A stretch of DNA of 36,097 nt from positions 1 through 36,097 of the forward strand of contig NZ_JAOVZU010000012.1 in the NCBI RefSeq assembly GCF_025717005.1. Direction: 5' to 3'. The position numbers were made by a program, and so were the translations under genes. This DNA comes from Actinotalea endophytica (GTDB lineage Bacteria; Actinomycetota; Actinomycetes; Actinomycetales; Cellulomonadaceae). Under the pieces are notes generated by a model. It saw only the letters and a list, made by a program, of their open reading frames with translations, was not told where the DNA came from and searched no databases. Below are positions 15,571-23,211 of the stretch, one piece after another. Numbering within the stretch: position 1 is the first letter of the stretch; each line of letters begins with the position of its first letter.

Positions 15571-17001
15571 ATGCCCGAGTCCCGGACCTACGACGTCGTC
15601 GTCCTCGGCGCCGGCGCGACCGGCGAGAACGCGGCGGATCGCGCCTCGCGCGGTGGGTTGAGCGTGGTGGTGGTCGAGTCGGAGCTGGTCGGCGGGTCCT
15701 GCTCGTACTGGGCGTGCATGCCGTCGAAGGCCCTGCTGCGTCCTGGTCAGGTGCTGGCGACCGCGCGGGCGGTCGGTGGGGCCGCCGGTGCTGTGACGGG
15801 CGACGTGGACGTCGAGGCGACGCTGGACCGGCGCGACTACTTCGCATCGGACTGGGACGACTCCGGCCAGGTGCACTGGCTCGAGGGCGCGGGCCTCGAC
15901 CTGGTGCGGGGTGAGGCTCGGCTGACCGGCGCGAAGACGGTCGAGGTGACCCAGGACGACGGCACGCTCGTCCTGAAGGCGCGGCACGCGGTCGTGGTCG
16001 CGACCGGGAGTGAGCCCGTGATCCCCGGGATCGAGGGCCTGGCCGAGGCGGCACCGTGGACCAGCCGTGAAGCGACGTCGGTGCAGCACGTGCCCGAGTC
16101 GCTCGTGGTGCTCGGCGGCGGCGTGGTCGGTGTCGAGACGGCCACGGCGTACGCCGATCTGGGTGCGGCGGTGACCGTGCTGCAGCGCGGCGAGCGGCTC
16201 CTGACCGAGGCCGAGCCCGTGGCCGGCGAGGCCGTTGCGGCAGGACTCCGGGAGCTCGGGGTCGACGTCCGGCTCGGTGTTCACGTGCTCCGGGTCGAGC
16301 GCGGTGACGACGGCGTGGCGGTGCACCTCGACTCCGGCGAGGTGCTGCACACCGCCGAGCTGCTGGTCGCGACCGGTCGACGCCCGCGCACCGAGGAGCT
16401 CGGGGTGGACTCGGTGGGCCTCCGACCCGGCGCCGCGCTCGACGTCGACGACCAGCTGCAGGTCCGCGGGGTCGAGGGTGCCTGGCTCTACGCGGTCGGC
16501 GACGTGACCGGGCGCTCGCACACCACGCACCAGGGCAAGTACCAGGCCAGGGTCGCCGGAGACGTCATCGCAGCGCGGTTCGGCGCCGAGGGCGGCGCCC
16601 CCGAGGCGGCGCCGTTCAGCCGCTACGCCGCATCCGCCGACCACGCCGCGACGACGCAGGTCGTGTTCTCACGCCCTGAGGTCGCCTGGGTCGGGCTCAC
16701 GCAGGCGCAGGCCGAGGAGGCCGGTGTCGACGTCCGGCTCGTCGACGTGCCCCTGTCCAGCGCCGCCGGCACGGGGTTGCACTCCGACGGCGCCGGCGGG
16801 CACGCCAGGCTTGTCGTGGACGCGTCGCGCCAGGTCGTCGTCGGGGCGACCTTCGTCGGCCCCGACGGCGCCGCGCTGCGGCACGCCGCGACGAGCGGGG
16901 TGGGCGGCGAGGTTCCCCTCACGCGGCTGTGGCACGCCGTGCCCGCGTACCCGACCATGAGCGAGATCTGGCTGCGTCTGCTCGAGGCCGCGGGCCTGTG
17001 A
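15571..17001 (+). CDS. FAD-dependent pyridine nucleotide-disulfide oxidoreductase
   Basis: 476 residues, class I flavoprotein disulfide reductase (dihydrolipoamide dehydrogenase/mercuric reductase type). Domains: FAD-binding GAGATG at about residues 13-18, redox pair Cys44/Cys49 in SCSYWACMPSK, NAD(P)-binding VVLGGGVVGVETA near 180, second FAD motif YAVGDVTG, and the dimerisation domain from about 350. In dihydrolipoamide dehydrogenase the C-terminal motif is HPT-x2-E with the catalytic base His; here it reads AYPTMSE, so Tyr replaces His. That is seen in mercuric-reductase-like and quinone-reductase-like members, so the substrate is probably not lipoamide. The ribosome binding site ggagg precedes atg 15571. 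The gene stands alone. Confidence 0.88.
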   Translation: MPESRTYDVVVLGAGATGENAADRASRGGLSVVVVESELVGGSCSYWACMPSKALLRPGQVLATARAVGGAAGAVTGDVDVEATLDRRDYFASDWDDSGQVHWLEGAGLDLVRGEARLTGAKTVEVTQDDGTLVLKARHAVVVATGSEPVIPGIEGLAEAAPWTSREATSVQHVPESLVVLGGGVVGVETATAYADLGAAVTVLQRGERLLTEAEPVAGEAVAAGLRELGVDVRLGVHVLRVERGDDGVAVHLDSGEVLHTAELLVATGRRPRTEELGVDSVGLRPGAALDVDDQLQVRGVEGAWLYAVGDVTGRSHTTHQGKYQARVAGDVIAARFGAEGGAPEAAPFSRYAASADHAATTQVVFSRPEVAWVGLTQAQAEEAGVDVRLVDVPLSSAAGTGLHSDGAGGHARLVVDASRQVVVGATFVGPDGAALRHAATSGVGGEVPLTRLWHAVPAYPTMSEIWLRLLEAAGL

Positions 17002-17014
17002 CGTCGAGCCGGGC

Positions 17015-18043
17015 TCAGCCCGCCAGCGACGCGTCCGAGGAGAACACCAGGCCGAGGGCGATCTCACCCTGCTGCAGTGCGGACTTGGTCAGCGGTCCGC
17101 CGACGTCGAGCGCGGTGAACTCGGTGATGGTGAGCCCGTAGACGCTCTCGAGCCCGACCTGGCAGAAGTCGCGCTCCGGGCACTCCGGCGGGCCACCGAG
17201 GGTGATGCCGCCCGAGCACGCGTCGGCCAGCTCGGAGAGCGTCGAGACGCCGTACTGGTCGGCGAACGCCTGGGTCACCGCGAAGGCGTTCTGGTCCTGG
17301 GCGGCGGCCGGCAGCCCGAACACGAGCCCGACCTGCTGACCGAGGTCGGTGAGGTTCGACATCGTCGCGTCGAGGTCGCCGCTGGCGACCGGCTCCGCCG
17401 AGTCGCCGTTGACGGCGCTGTTGATGAACGTCGCGAGCGTGCCCACGTACTCGGGCACCACCGTCAGGTCGCCCTGCTCCAGGGCCGGGAGGTACGTCTC
17501 GCGGTTGCCGATCGTCTGGACCGTGGCCTTGAAGCCCGCGGCGTTGAGCGCGCCGGCGTACAGCTCGGCGAGGGTGGCGTTCTCGGAGAAGTTCGCGGCA
17601 CCGACCACGAGCTCCTCACCGTTGCCGACCTGCTCCTGGGTGTCCAGGCTGTGCTCGGACAGGAACGCCGCGGCCGCCTCGGACGAGGTCTGACGGTCCA
17701 CGTCGACGGCCTTGTTGAGCTGCACGAGCGTCGGGGTGTCCAGCGTGGCCGACACGGTGTCCAGCACGTCGACCAGGCCGGGCAGGTCCGCCGCGGCGGA
17801 CGCGTTGACGGCCGGGACGATGTTGTCGACCTGCTGCAGGCCCTTGTCGTCCGCGAGCACCACGAGCTGGTCGCCGGCGACGGCCTCGCACACGGCGCCG
17901 CCGGCCGCGGAGGAGGACTCCGCGGCGGAGCCGGAGTCCGACGGCGAGGTGCTGCCGGACGAGGAGCCCGGTGAGCCACAGGCCGCGACGAGCAGCGTCA
18001 CCCCCAGGCTCGCGGTGGCAAGGACGGTGCGACGAGCGCGCAT
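17015..18043 (-). CDS. Lipoprotein substrate-binding protein of an osmoprotectant-type ABC transporter (apparently circularly permuted)
   Basis: 342 residues. Signal peptide with lipobox LVAAC (Cys22), then a Ser/Gly linker, so a lipoprotein on the outer face of the membrane. Residues about 145-342 match the start and middle of the OpuAC/ProX glycine betaine-choline binding family (ELVVGAANFSENATLAEL, LEQGDLTVVPEYVGT, NAFAVTQAFADQYGVSTLSEL). The segment that normally ends that family (LVVLADDKGLQ, IVPAVN, VQLNKAVDVD, AAAAFLSEHSL) is instead at residues 58-133, before the canonical start, and the protein stops where the tail should be. Atg 18043 has gaggag just upstream. It lies downstream of two permease genes on the same strand and is their obvious partner. 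Ligand is likely a betaine or similar compatible solute. Confidence 0.88.
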   Translation of the reverse strand: MRARRTVLATASLGVTLLVAACGSPGSSSGSTSPSDSGSAAESSSAAGGAVCEAVAGDQLVVLADDKGLQQVDNIVPAVNASAAADLPGLVDVLDTVSATLDTPTLVQLNKAVDVDRQTSSEAAAAFLSEHSLDTQEQVGNGEELVVGAANFSENATLAELYAGALNAAGFKATVQTIGNRETYLPALEQGDLTVVPEYVGTLATFINSAVNGDSAEPVASGDLDATMSNLTDLGQQVGLVFGLPAAAQDQNAFAVTQAFADQYGVSTLSELADACSGGITLGGPPECPERDFCQVGLESVYGLTITEFTALDVGGPLTKSALQQGEIALGLVFSSDASLAG

Positions 18044-18252
18044 GCGTACTCCTCGGTCGAGGCTTGGTTGCGGACCCATTCGATCGTGAGCCACCGACAC
18101 GGGCAACCGAGATCGACGTCGGTCGGCCTCCCGTGACGTGATCGTGACGCCTCGGACGGGCCTGTGTACACCCCGGACGCCGCGTCGTCACCGCAGCGCG
18201 AGCGGTCGCTCCGTCTCGGCCGCCCCGTCTCGCGCGGCCGCCGTCCGGTCCG

Positions 18253-18948
18253 TCAGGCCGCCGCTGCCCGGCTCTGCGCCGCGCGGGCCCGCATCGGCGC
18301 GGGGGTGAGCAGCCGCTGGCCCCAGCCCAGCACGCCCTCGGCCACCAGGCACAGCACGGCGACCAGCACGCCGCCCGCGAGCACCTGCCCGTAGCGCTGC
18401 AGCGCGAAGCCGTTGTTGATGATCACCCCGAGGCCGCCGCCGCCCACGAGCGCCGCGAGCGGGATCGTCGCGATCACCTGGATCGCGGACGTCCGCAGCC
18501 CCGCGCCGACCAGCGGCAGCGCGAGCGGCAGCTCGACCTGCACGAGCGAGCGCAGCCCGGACATGCCCATCCCGCGTGCGGCGTCCCGGGCGGCCGGGTC
18601 CACGTCGAGCAACCCGGTGTACGTGTTCGACAGGATCGGCGGGATCGCGAAGATCGCCGCGGCGATCACCGTCGGCCGGTTGCCGAAGCCGAGCCCGGTG
18701 GTCGCGAAGATCAGCAGCAGGGCCAGCGTGGGCAGCGCGCGGGTGGCGTTCGCGACCACGACCGTGACGGTGCCGCCGCTGCCGCGGTGACCGAGCCAGA
18801 TGCCCAGCGGCAGCGCGACGAGCGCCGCCAGGAGCACGGCCATCAGGGACATCCCCAGGTGCTCGGCGGTGAGCGCCGGCACGCCGTCCGGGCCGGTCCA
18901 GTTGAGCGGGTCGTTCAGCCAGACCAGAGCCTCCTGCACGACGTCCAT
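18253..18948 (-). CDS. ABC transporter permease, osmoprotectant (OpuC/ProW) type
   Basis: 231 residues, integral membrane. About six hydrophobic segments; the EAA loop, which contacts the ATPase, is AARDAARGMGMSGLRSLVQVELPLALP. It is preceded by LPTLALLLIFATTGLGFGNRPTV typical of this family. The atg at 18948 overlaps the stop of the upstream permease gene by one base, so the two are translationally coupled and probably form a heterodimer. The N-terminal 20 residues (WLNDPLNWTGPDGVPAL) resemble the extracytoplasmic start of OpuC-type subunits. The binding protein gene follows 209 bases downstream. Confidence 0.9.
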   Translation of the reverse strand: MDVVQEALVWLNDPLNWTGPDGVPALTAEHLGMSLMAVLLAALVALPLGIWLGHRGSGGTVTVVVANATRALPTLALLLIFATTGLGFGNRPTVIAAAIFAIPPILSNTYTGLLDVDPAARDAARGMGMSGLRSLVQVELPLALPLVGAGLRTSAIQVIATIPLAALVGGGGLGVIINNGFALQRYGQVLAGGVLVAVLCLVAEGVLGWGQRLLTPAPMRARAAQSRAAAA

Positions 18949-19613
18949 CAGGCCACCGCCGCCCGGCTCCACGGTGTGGCCGCGCGCCCGGCGAGCCACA
19001 GCGCGACGTCGGCGACCACCGCGATCGCGACGGTGAGCAGCGTCGCGGTCATGATCTCGGCGTGGTACTGGCTGCGGAAGCCGCGGAACATCAGCTGGCC
19101 GAGCCCGCCGTAACCGACGATCACGCCGATCGTCACCAGCGCCACCGTGGTGACCGTCGCGAGCCGCAGCCCCGTGACGATCGACGGCAGCGCGTTCGGC
19201 AGCTCGACCCGCAGCAGCACGCGCCACCGCCCGTAGCCGAGGCCGCGTGCCGCGTCGGTGACCGCCGGGTCGACGCCCTGCAGACCGACCAGGATGTTGC
19301 GCACCAGCACGAGCAGCGCGTACATCACCAGGCCGGTGAGCACCGTGACGCGCCGGTCACGCACCAGCGGGTACAGGATCGCGAACAGCGCGAGCGACGG
19401 GATCGTGTAGAGCACGCCGGACACGCCCAGCACCGTTCCGGCCAGCCGCGGGCGCAGGTGCGCGAGCACGGCGAGCGGGATCGCGATCGCGGTGGCGATG
19501 AGGATCGCCTCGACCGTGAGGCTGACGTGCTGGCCGAGCGCCTCGGTGATGTCCGCCGAGTTCCGCTGCACGTAGTCCCAGGACAGCCACGGGTTGTCCG
19601 GCGCCGCACTCAT
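18948..19613 (-). CDS. ABC transporter permease, osmoprotectant (OpuC/ProW) type
   Basis: 221 residues, integral membrane, first gene of the transporter operon. Hydrophobic segments start near residue 26; the EAA loop is AVTDAARGLGYGRWRVLLRVELPNALP and the LYTIPSLALFAIL block is typical. I chose atg 19613 because a TAGCGT -10 lies seven bases upstream; the longer frame to 19670 starts inside the divergent promoter region. It pairs with the permease at 18253-18948. The matching ATPase gene is transcribed divergently, 109 bases away. Confidence 0.9.
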   Translation of the reverse strand: MSAAPDNPWLSWDYVQRNSADITEALGQHVSLTVEAILIATAIAIPLAVLAHLRPRLAGTVLGVSGVLYTIPSLALFAILYPLVRDRRVTVLTGLVMYALLVLVRNILVGLQGVDPAVTDAARGLGYGRWRVLLRVELPNALPSIVTGLRLATVTTVALVTIGVIVGYGGLGQLMFRGFRSQYHAEIMTATLLTVAIAVVADVALWLAGRAATPWSRAAVA

Positions 19614-19620
19614 CGGTGTG

Positions 19621-19626
19621 ACGCTA
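19621..19626 (-). promoter_or_regulatory. -10 hexamer TAGCGT, leaderless promoter of permease-permease-binding protein operon
   Basis: On the minus strand TAGCGT is followed by seven bases and the atg at 19613; no ribosome binding site. Divergent from the ATPase promoter at 19711. Confidence 0.6.
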
Positions 19627-19710
19627 CCGTGCAGGTCCCGACGGTGCAGCGGGTCCGGGACGAAGATCACGAACGATCCGGCACCGACGGCGGGACCCGC
19701 GTCGGGCCGC

Positions 19711-19716
19711 TACGGT
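19711..19716 (+). promoter_or_regulatory. -10 hexamer TACGGT, leaderless promoter of the ATPase gene
   Basis: tacggt is followed by six bases and the atg at 19723. Together with the site at 19621 it forms a divergent control region of about 90 bases that could coordinate all four transporter genes. Confidence 0.6.
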
Positions 19717-19722
19717 CTCAGG

Positions 19723-20742
19723 ATGACCGACGCCCGGCCGGCCGAGCCGATGATCCGCCTGGACGGCGTGCGCAAGGAGTACGCCGACGGGACCGTCGCC
19801 GTGGAGCACCTCGACCTCGAGGTCCGCGAGCACGAGCTCATGGTGCTCGTGGGCCCGTCCGGCTGCGGCAAGTCGACGACGCTGCGCATGGTCAACCGGC
19901 TCGTGGAACCGAGCGGGGGCCGGGTGGTGGTCCAGGGCGAGGACGTCACGACCACCGACCCCGTCGCGCTGCGCCGGCGGATCGGCTACGTCATCCAGCA
20001 CGTCGGGCTCTTCCCGCACCGCACCGTGGCGCAGAACGTCGGGACCGTGCCGGCGCTGCTCGGCTGGGACGCCAGCAGGACTCGCGACCGCACCGCGGAG
20101 CTGCTCGACCTCGTCGGCCTGGACCACCGGACCTACGCCAAGCGCTACCCGCACCAGCTGTCCGGCGGCGAGCAGCAGCGGGTCGGGGTCGCCCGTGCGC
20201 TCGCGGCCGACCCGCCGGTGCTGCTGATGGACGAGCCGTTCGGCGCGGTCGACCCGGCCGGCCGCCGGCACCTGCAGGCGGAGTTCTGGAAGATCCAGCG
20301 CGAGCTCGGCACCACGGTGATGCTCGTCACGCACGACATCGACGAGGCGGTGCGCCTCGGCGACCGGATCGCGGTTCTCTCCCGCGGGGGTCGCCTCGAG
20401 CAGGTCGCCGACGCGGTCACCCTGCTCGCCCGGCCCGCGACCGACATGGTGCGGGACTTCGTCGGCACCGGGCGGGCGGTGCGGCTGCTCGGCATCGGCG
20501 AGCTGGACGCCGCGGACCTCGAGCCGCTCGGCCGGGCCGCGGGCGGTGACGACGTCGCTCCGGACCTCGCGCCGGTGGACTCGCTGACGTTGCACGGCCG
20601 GCTCGACGACGCGTTCGCTGCGCTGGCCGCCTCCGGCGGGCGACCGGTCCCGGTGCTCGACTCCGACGGTGCGCCCGCGGGCCAGCTCACCACCGAGGGC
20701 CTGCTCGGTGCGCTGCGCAGGATCACCGGCGCTGCGGCCTAG
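19723..20742 (+). CDS. ABC transporter ATP-binding protein, osmoprotectant (OpuCA/ProV) type
   Basis: 339 residues, cytoplasmic ATPase. Walker A GPSGCGKST at about 44-52, Q-loop VIQHVGLFPH, signature LSGGEQQRV, Walker B VLLMDEPFGAVDP and switch His in LVTHDIDEAV are all intact. After about residue 245 a C-terminal extension holds one CBS-like unit (LTLHGRLDDAFAAL...GGRPVPVLDSDGAPAGQLT). OpuCA/OpuA-type subunits usually have two CBS domains that sense ionic strength; only one clear repeat is seen. It is divergent from the two permeases and the binding protein, with which it must work. Confidence 0.92.
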   Translation: MTDARPAEPMIRLDGVRKEYADGTVAVEHLDLEVREHELMVLVGPSGCGKSTTLRMVNRLVEPSGGRVVVQGEDVTTTDPVALRRRIGYVIQHVGLFPHRTVAQNVGTVPALLGWDASRTRDRTAELLDLVGLDHRTYAKRYPHQLSGGEQQRVGVARALAADPPVLLMDEPFGAVDPAGRRHLQAEFWKIQRELGTTVMLVTHDIDEAVRLGDRIAVLSRGGRLEQVADAVTLLARPATDMVRDFVGTGRAVRLLGIGELDAADLEPLGRAAGGDDVAPDLAPVDSLTLHGRLDDAFAALAASGGRPVPVLDSDGAPAGQLTTEGLLGALRRITGAAA

Positions 20743-20814
20743 GACCTCACCCGCGAGCCTGCGTCACCGACGCGCCTCGGCGTGCTCTCCTCAAGTGTCA
20801 GGAGGGAGCGTGTC

Positions 20815-20919
20815 ATGCACACCCACGACGACACGCGAGTGTGGCCGATGGTCGGCGCGGTGCTGGCATCCGTGGCCGGCGTGGTCGCCGCCGGTCTGGC
20901 GGCGTTGCTCGGCGCCTGA
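20815..20919 (+). CDS. 34-residue putative membrane peptide
   Basis: Atg 20815 with aggaggg at 20800-20806, an excellent ribosome binding site. The product begins with a polar, His/Asp-rich head (MHTHDDTRVW) and then one hydrophobic helix of about 20 residues ending at the stop. Single-pass membrane peptides of this type are common but poorly annotated in actinobacteria. Support is the ribosome binding site plus the clean hydrophobic segment; function unknown. Confidence 0.5.
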   Translation: MHTHDDTRVWPMVGAVLASVAGVVAAGLAALLGA

Positions 20920-20949
20920 ACGGCCCGAACGGCCCGAGCGGCAGCCTGC

Positions 20950-21873
20950 TCAGCCGGGCAGCCGGCCGACCGCGGCCGCGACCTCGTCCTCGGTGAGGAC
21001 GCCCGCGCGACGTAGCGCGCCGAGCATCGCGAGCGCGTCGGCCTCGGTGGTCGTGGCCGTGCTCGGCTCGACCCCGGCCGCGGTCTCCGACTCGGCGCTC
21101 GCCGACGCGCCGAGCTCGACGATCGGCATCTCGGTAGGTTCGGACTCAGCCGCCTCCGCGGCCTCCGCGGCCTTCGCCGCCTCCTCGGGCTCCTCGGTCT
21201 CTCCGGTCTCCTTGGTCTCCTCGGCCTCGAGCTCGGCCTGGACCTCCTTGCCGGTCTCGCGGGCGCGTTCGGCGGCCTCGACGAGCCAGGCAGCGACGCT
21301 CGCCGTGACCACGCCGAGCACGCTGATCCCGACGATCATCAGCGCGGCGGCCACGAACCGCCCCGCTGGGGTGACCGGGTACAGGTCGCCGTAGCCGACC
21401 GTCGTCACCGTGGTGATGGCCCACCACAGGGAGTCGCCGAACGTGACGATCGAGGCGTCGGGGGCTCCCTTCTCCGCGTCCAGCTCCGCGAGCGCGCCGA
21501 TCAGCACCAGGGCCAGGGCTCCGTAGAGGATCGCCTCGCCGGTGCGCAGTGCGCCGTCCCGCCTGGACATCAGCGACTGCCCCGCCGTGAACACCCGCAG
21601 CGCACGCAGCGGGCGCAGCGCCGGCAGCAGGACGGACACCACGTCGATGGGGTGGCTCTTGGCCCAGGCCACCTTCTCCTCGGCGAGGTAGAGCCGGATC
21701 CCCAGGTCGACGGCGAACACCAGCCAGATCGCGGTGTTGAGCAGCTCCGCGGACCTCATCAGCCAGTCCGGGAACCCGGTCGCGATCACCGTGACCGCGT
21801 AGACGCCGAGGAAGATCAGCGCGAGCACCGTCATGAAGAGGGACGTTCGGGCTTCGTACCGTGCGAGTCTCAC
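20950..21873 (-). CDS. Voltage-gated-type potassium channel with a C-terminal SHOCT-like motif
   Basis: 307 residues, inner membrane. Hydrophobic S1 (about 12-32) and S2 (45-62) are followed by an S3-S4 region with spaced arginines (ALRPLRALRVF), S5 (114-130), pore helix SLWWAITTVT, selectivity filter TVGYGD (158-163) and S6. After S6 come an acidic Glu/Ala-rich linker and a final ADALAMLGALRRAGVLTEDEV stretch that looks like a SHOCT oligomerisation motif. The start is gtg 21873; no ribosome binding site is visible, so the start is slightly uncertain. It is divergent from the ATP-grasp gene. Confidence 0.9.
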   Translation of the reverse strand: MRLARYEARTSLFMTVLALIFLGVYAVTVIATGFPDWLMRSAELLNTAIWLVFAVDLGIRLYLAEEKVAWAKSHPIDVVSVLLPALRPLRALRVFTAGQSLMSRRDGALRTGEAILYGALALVLIGALAELDAEKGAPDASIVTFGDSLWWAITTVTTVGYGDLYPVTPAGRFVAAALMIVGISVLGVVTASVAAWLVEAAERARETGKEVQAELEAEETKETGETEEPEEAAKAAEAAEAAESEPTEMPIVELGASASAESETAAGVEPSTATTTEADALAMLGALRRAGVLTEDEVAAAVGRLPG

Positions 21874-21964
21874 GCGTCCCGATCGTGGCGCGATCCGCGC
21901 GCGCCCGCCACCCCCTTCGGGCCGAAGATCGGACTCGGGAGGCGGAGCCGCCGCCGGACGTGAC

Positions 21965-21970
21965 TACTCT
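21965..21970 (+). promoter_or_regulatory. -10 hexamer TACTCT, leaderless promoter of the ATP-grasp gene
   Basis: tactct is followed by six bases and gtg 21977; no ribosome binding site. Confidence 0.55.
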
Positions 21971-21976
21971 GGCCCG

Positions 21977-22918
21977 GTGAGGATCGCCCTGGCCACGTGC
22001 TCAGCCCTGCCCGACCTCGACCCGGACGACATGCCGCTCGCCGATGCGCTGCGTGCGCGCGGCGCCGAGGTCGACGTCTGCGTGTGGGACGACCCGACCG
22101 TGCTGTGGGGCCACTACGAGCTGGTCGTGGTCCGTTCGACGTGGGACTACTCGCAGCGTCGCGGGGAGTTCGTCGCGTGGGCCGAGCGCGTCGCGCGGGT
22201 CACGCGCCTGTCGAACCCGTTCCCGGTGATCCGGTGGAACTCCGACAAGCACTACCTCGCCGAGCTCGACGCGGCCGGTGTGGCCGTCGTGCCGACCCAG
22301 TGGCTGGAGCCGGACCGCCATCTGTCCGGGCGCGCGCTGCACACCCGCTTCCCGGCCGGTGGGGACTTCGTGATCAAGCCGGCGGTCTCCGCCGGGTCAC
22401 GCGACACCGGGCGGTACACCGCGATCGACGCCGGGTCGCGCGGGCTGGCGATCCAGCACGCGAAACGACTGCTCGGCGAGGAGCGCACGGTCATGGTGCA
22501 GCGCTACCTGAGCAGCGTCGACACGCACGGCGAGCGGGCCCACATCTTCATCTCGGGGGAGTACTCGCACTCGGTCCGCAAGGGCGCGCTGCTCGACGGT
22601 CCCGACGTGGCCGTCAACGGCATCTACCGGCCCGAGCGGATCGCCCCGCTCGAGGCCGACCAGGCCGAGGTCGAGGCGGCCCGGCACGTGGTGCGCACAG
22701 CCCGCCGCCTGCTCACCGAGGCTGCGGACGGTGTGCCGGTGGAGTCCGACCCGTTCCTCTACTCGCGCGTCGACCTCGTGCAGGACGACGAGGGCGCGCC
22801 CGTGCTGCTCGAGCTCGAGATGGTCGAGCCGTCGCTGTTCTTCCAGCACAGCGAGGGTGCGCTCGACCGGTTCGCCGACGCCGTGATCGCGCGCGCCGAC
22901 GGGAAGATCGCGCGGTAG
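21977..22918 (+). CDS. ATP-grasp domain protein, DcsG/RimK-like
   Basis: 313 residues, cytoplasmic. The N-terminal part (RIALATCSALPDLDPDD, VVVRSTWDYSQRRGEFVAW, NPFPVIRWNSDKHYLAEL) matches the DcsG-like branch of ATP-grasp ligases, named after the cycloserine biosynthetic enzyme. The ATP-grasp core has FVIKPAVSAGSRDTGRY, VMVQRYL, a central KGAL segment and the metal-binding LLELEMVEPSLFF with acidic residues. No other biosynthetic gene lies nearby, so it is an orphan ligase whose amino-acid substrate is unknown. Gtg 21977 is fixed by the promoter and the conserved start. Confidence 0.85.
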   Translation: MRIALATCSALPDLDPDDMPLADALRARGAEVDVCVWDDPTVLWGHYELVVVRSTWDYSQRRGEFVAWAERVARVTRLSNPFPVIRWNSDKHYLAELDAAGVAVVPTQWLEPDRHLSGRALHTRFPAGGDFVIKPAVSAGSRDTGRYTAIDAGSRGLAIQHAKRLLGEERTVMVQRYLSSVDTHGERAHIFISGEYSHSVRKGALLDGPDVAVNGIYRPERIAPLEADQAEVEAARHVVRTARRLLTEAADGVPVESDPFLYSRVDLVQDDEGAPVLLELEMVEPSLFFQHSEGALDRFADAVIARADGKIAR

Positions 22919-22923
22919 CCGGA

Positions 22924-22938
22924 GCGGCCACGGGCCGC
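22924..22938. terminator. Short hairpin after the ATP-grasp gene
   Basis: gcggcc (22924-22929) and ggccgc (22933-22938) form a perfect 6-bp stem with a 3-base loop, 6 bases after the stop codon. Confidence 0.5.
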
Positions 22939-22987
22939 GCCCGACCGCCCGGTGGATCGCGTGGTCACCACAGGCCGTAGCACCTTG

Positions 22988-22993
22988 TAGACT
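22988..22993 (+). promoter_or_regulatory. -10 hexamer TAGACT upstream of tRNA-His
   Basis: tagact lies 33 bases before the mature tRNA-His 5' end, consistent with a short precursor leader. No good -35 is seen at 16-18 bases. Confidence 0.45.
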
Positions 22994-23026
22994 TCTCGCC
23001 GGTCCAGGGCCGCGTCCCTGGCCCGT

Positions 23027-23103
23027 GGTGGCTGTAGCTCAGTTGGTAGAGCACCTGGTTGTGGTCCAGGGGGTCGCGGGTTCAAGTCCCGTCAGCCACC
23101 CCA
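23027..23103 (+). tRNA. tRNA-His (anticodon GTG), integration target
   Basis: G-1 at 23027, acceptor gtggctg (23028-23034) pairing with cagccac (23093-23099), discriminator C at 23100 and encoded CCA 23101-23103. Anticodon stem cctgg/ccagg with loop ttGTGgt. T-arm gcggg ttcaagt cccgt. Its last 27 bases are duplicated at 29608-29634, so the gene is intact and serves as attL of the inserted element. Confidence 0.95.
23077..23103 (+). repeat. attL: 3' end of tRNA-His
   Basis: 27 bases (T-arm to CCA) identical to 29608-29634. This is the usual attachment core of tyrosine integrases that use the 3' end of a tRNA and restore it upon insertion. Confidence 0.9.
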
Positions 23104-23211
23104 ATATCGCCGCAGGTCAGAGGCCTTGTCGGTGGGGTCCGGTAGACGTTGGTGACAGGGTGCGGTAACACCTGACGCGCTCCGACCGACCACAAGGACC
23201 GTGAGAAGCCC

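Noticed and set aside
13888-16644. A 918-codon open frame on the minus strand, and similar long antisense frames at 2286-4214, 6047-7645 and 7501-9231
   Set aside because: They lie opposite well-identified genes and are made of Arg/Gly/Pro/Ala-rich sequence, which arises in GC-rich DNA because stop codons are rare.
19062-20549. A 495-codon plus-strand frame across the permease and ATPase genes
   Set aside because: It crosses two divergent genes with clear motifs and has low-complexity charged composition; shadow frame.
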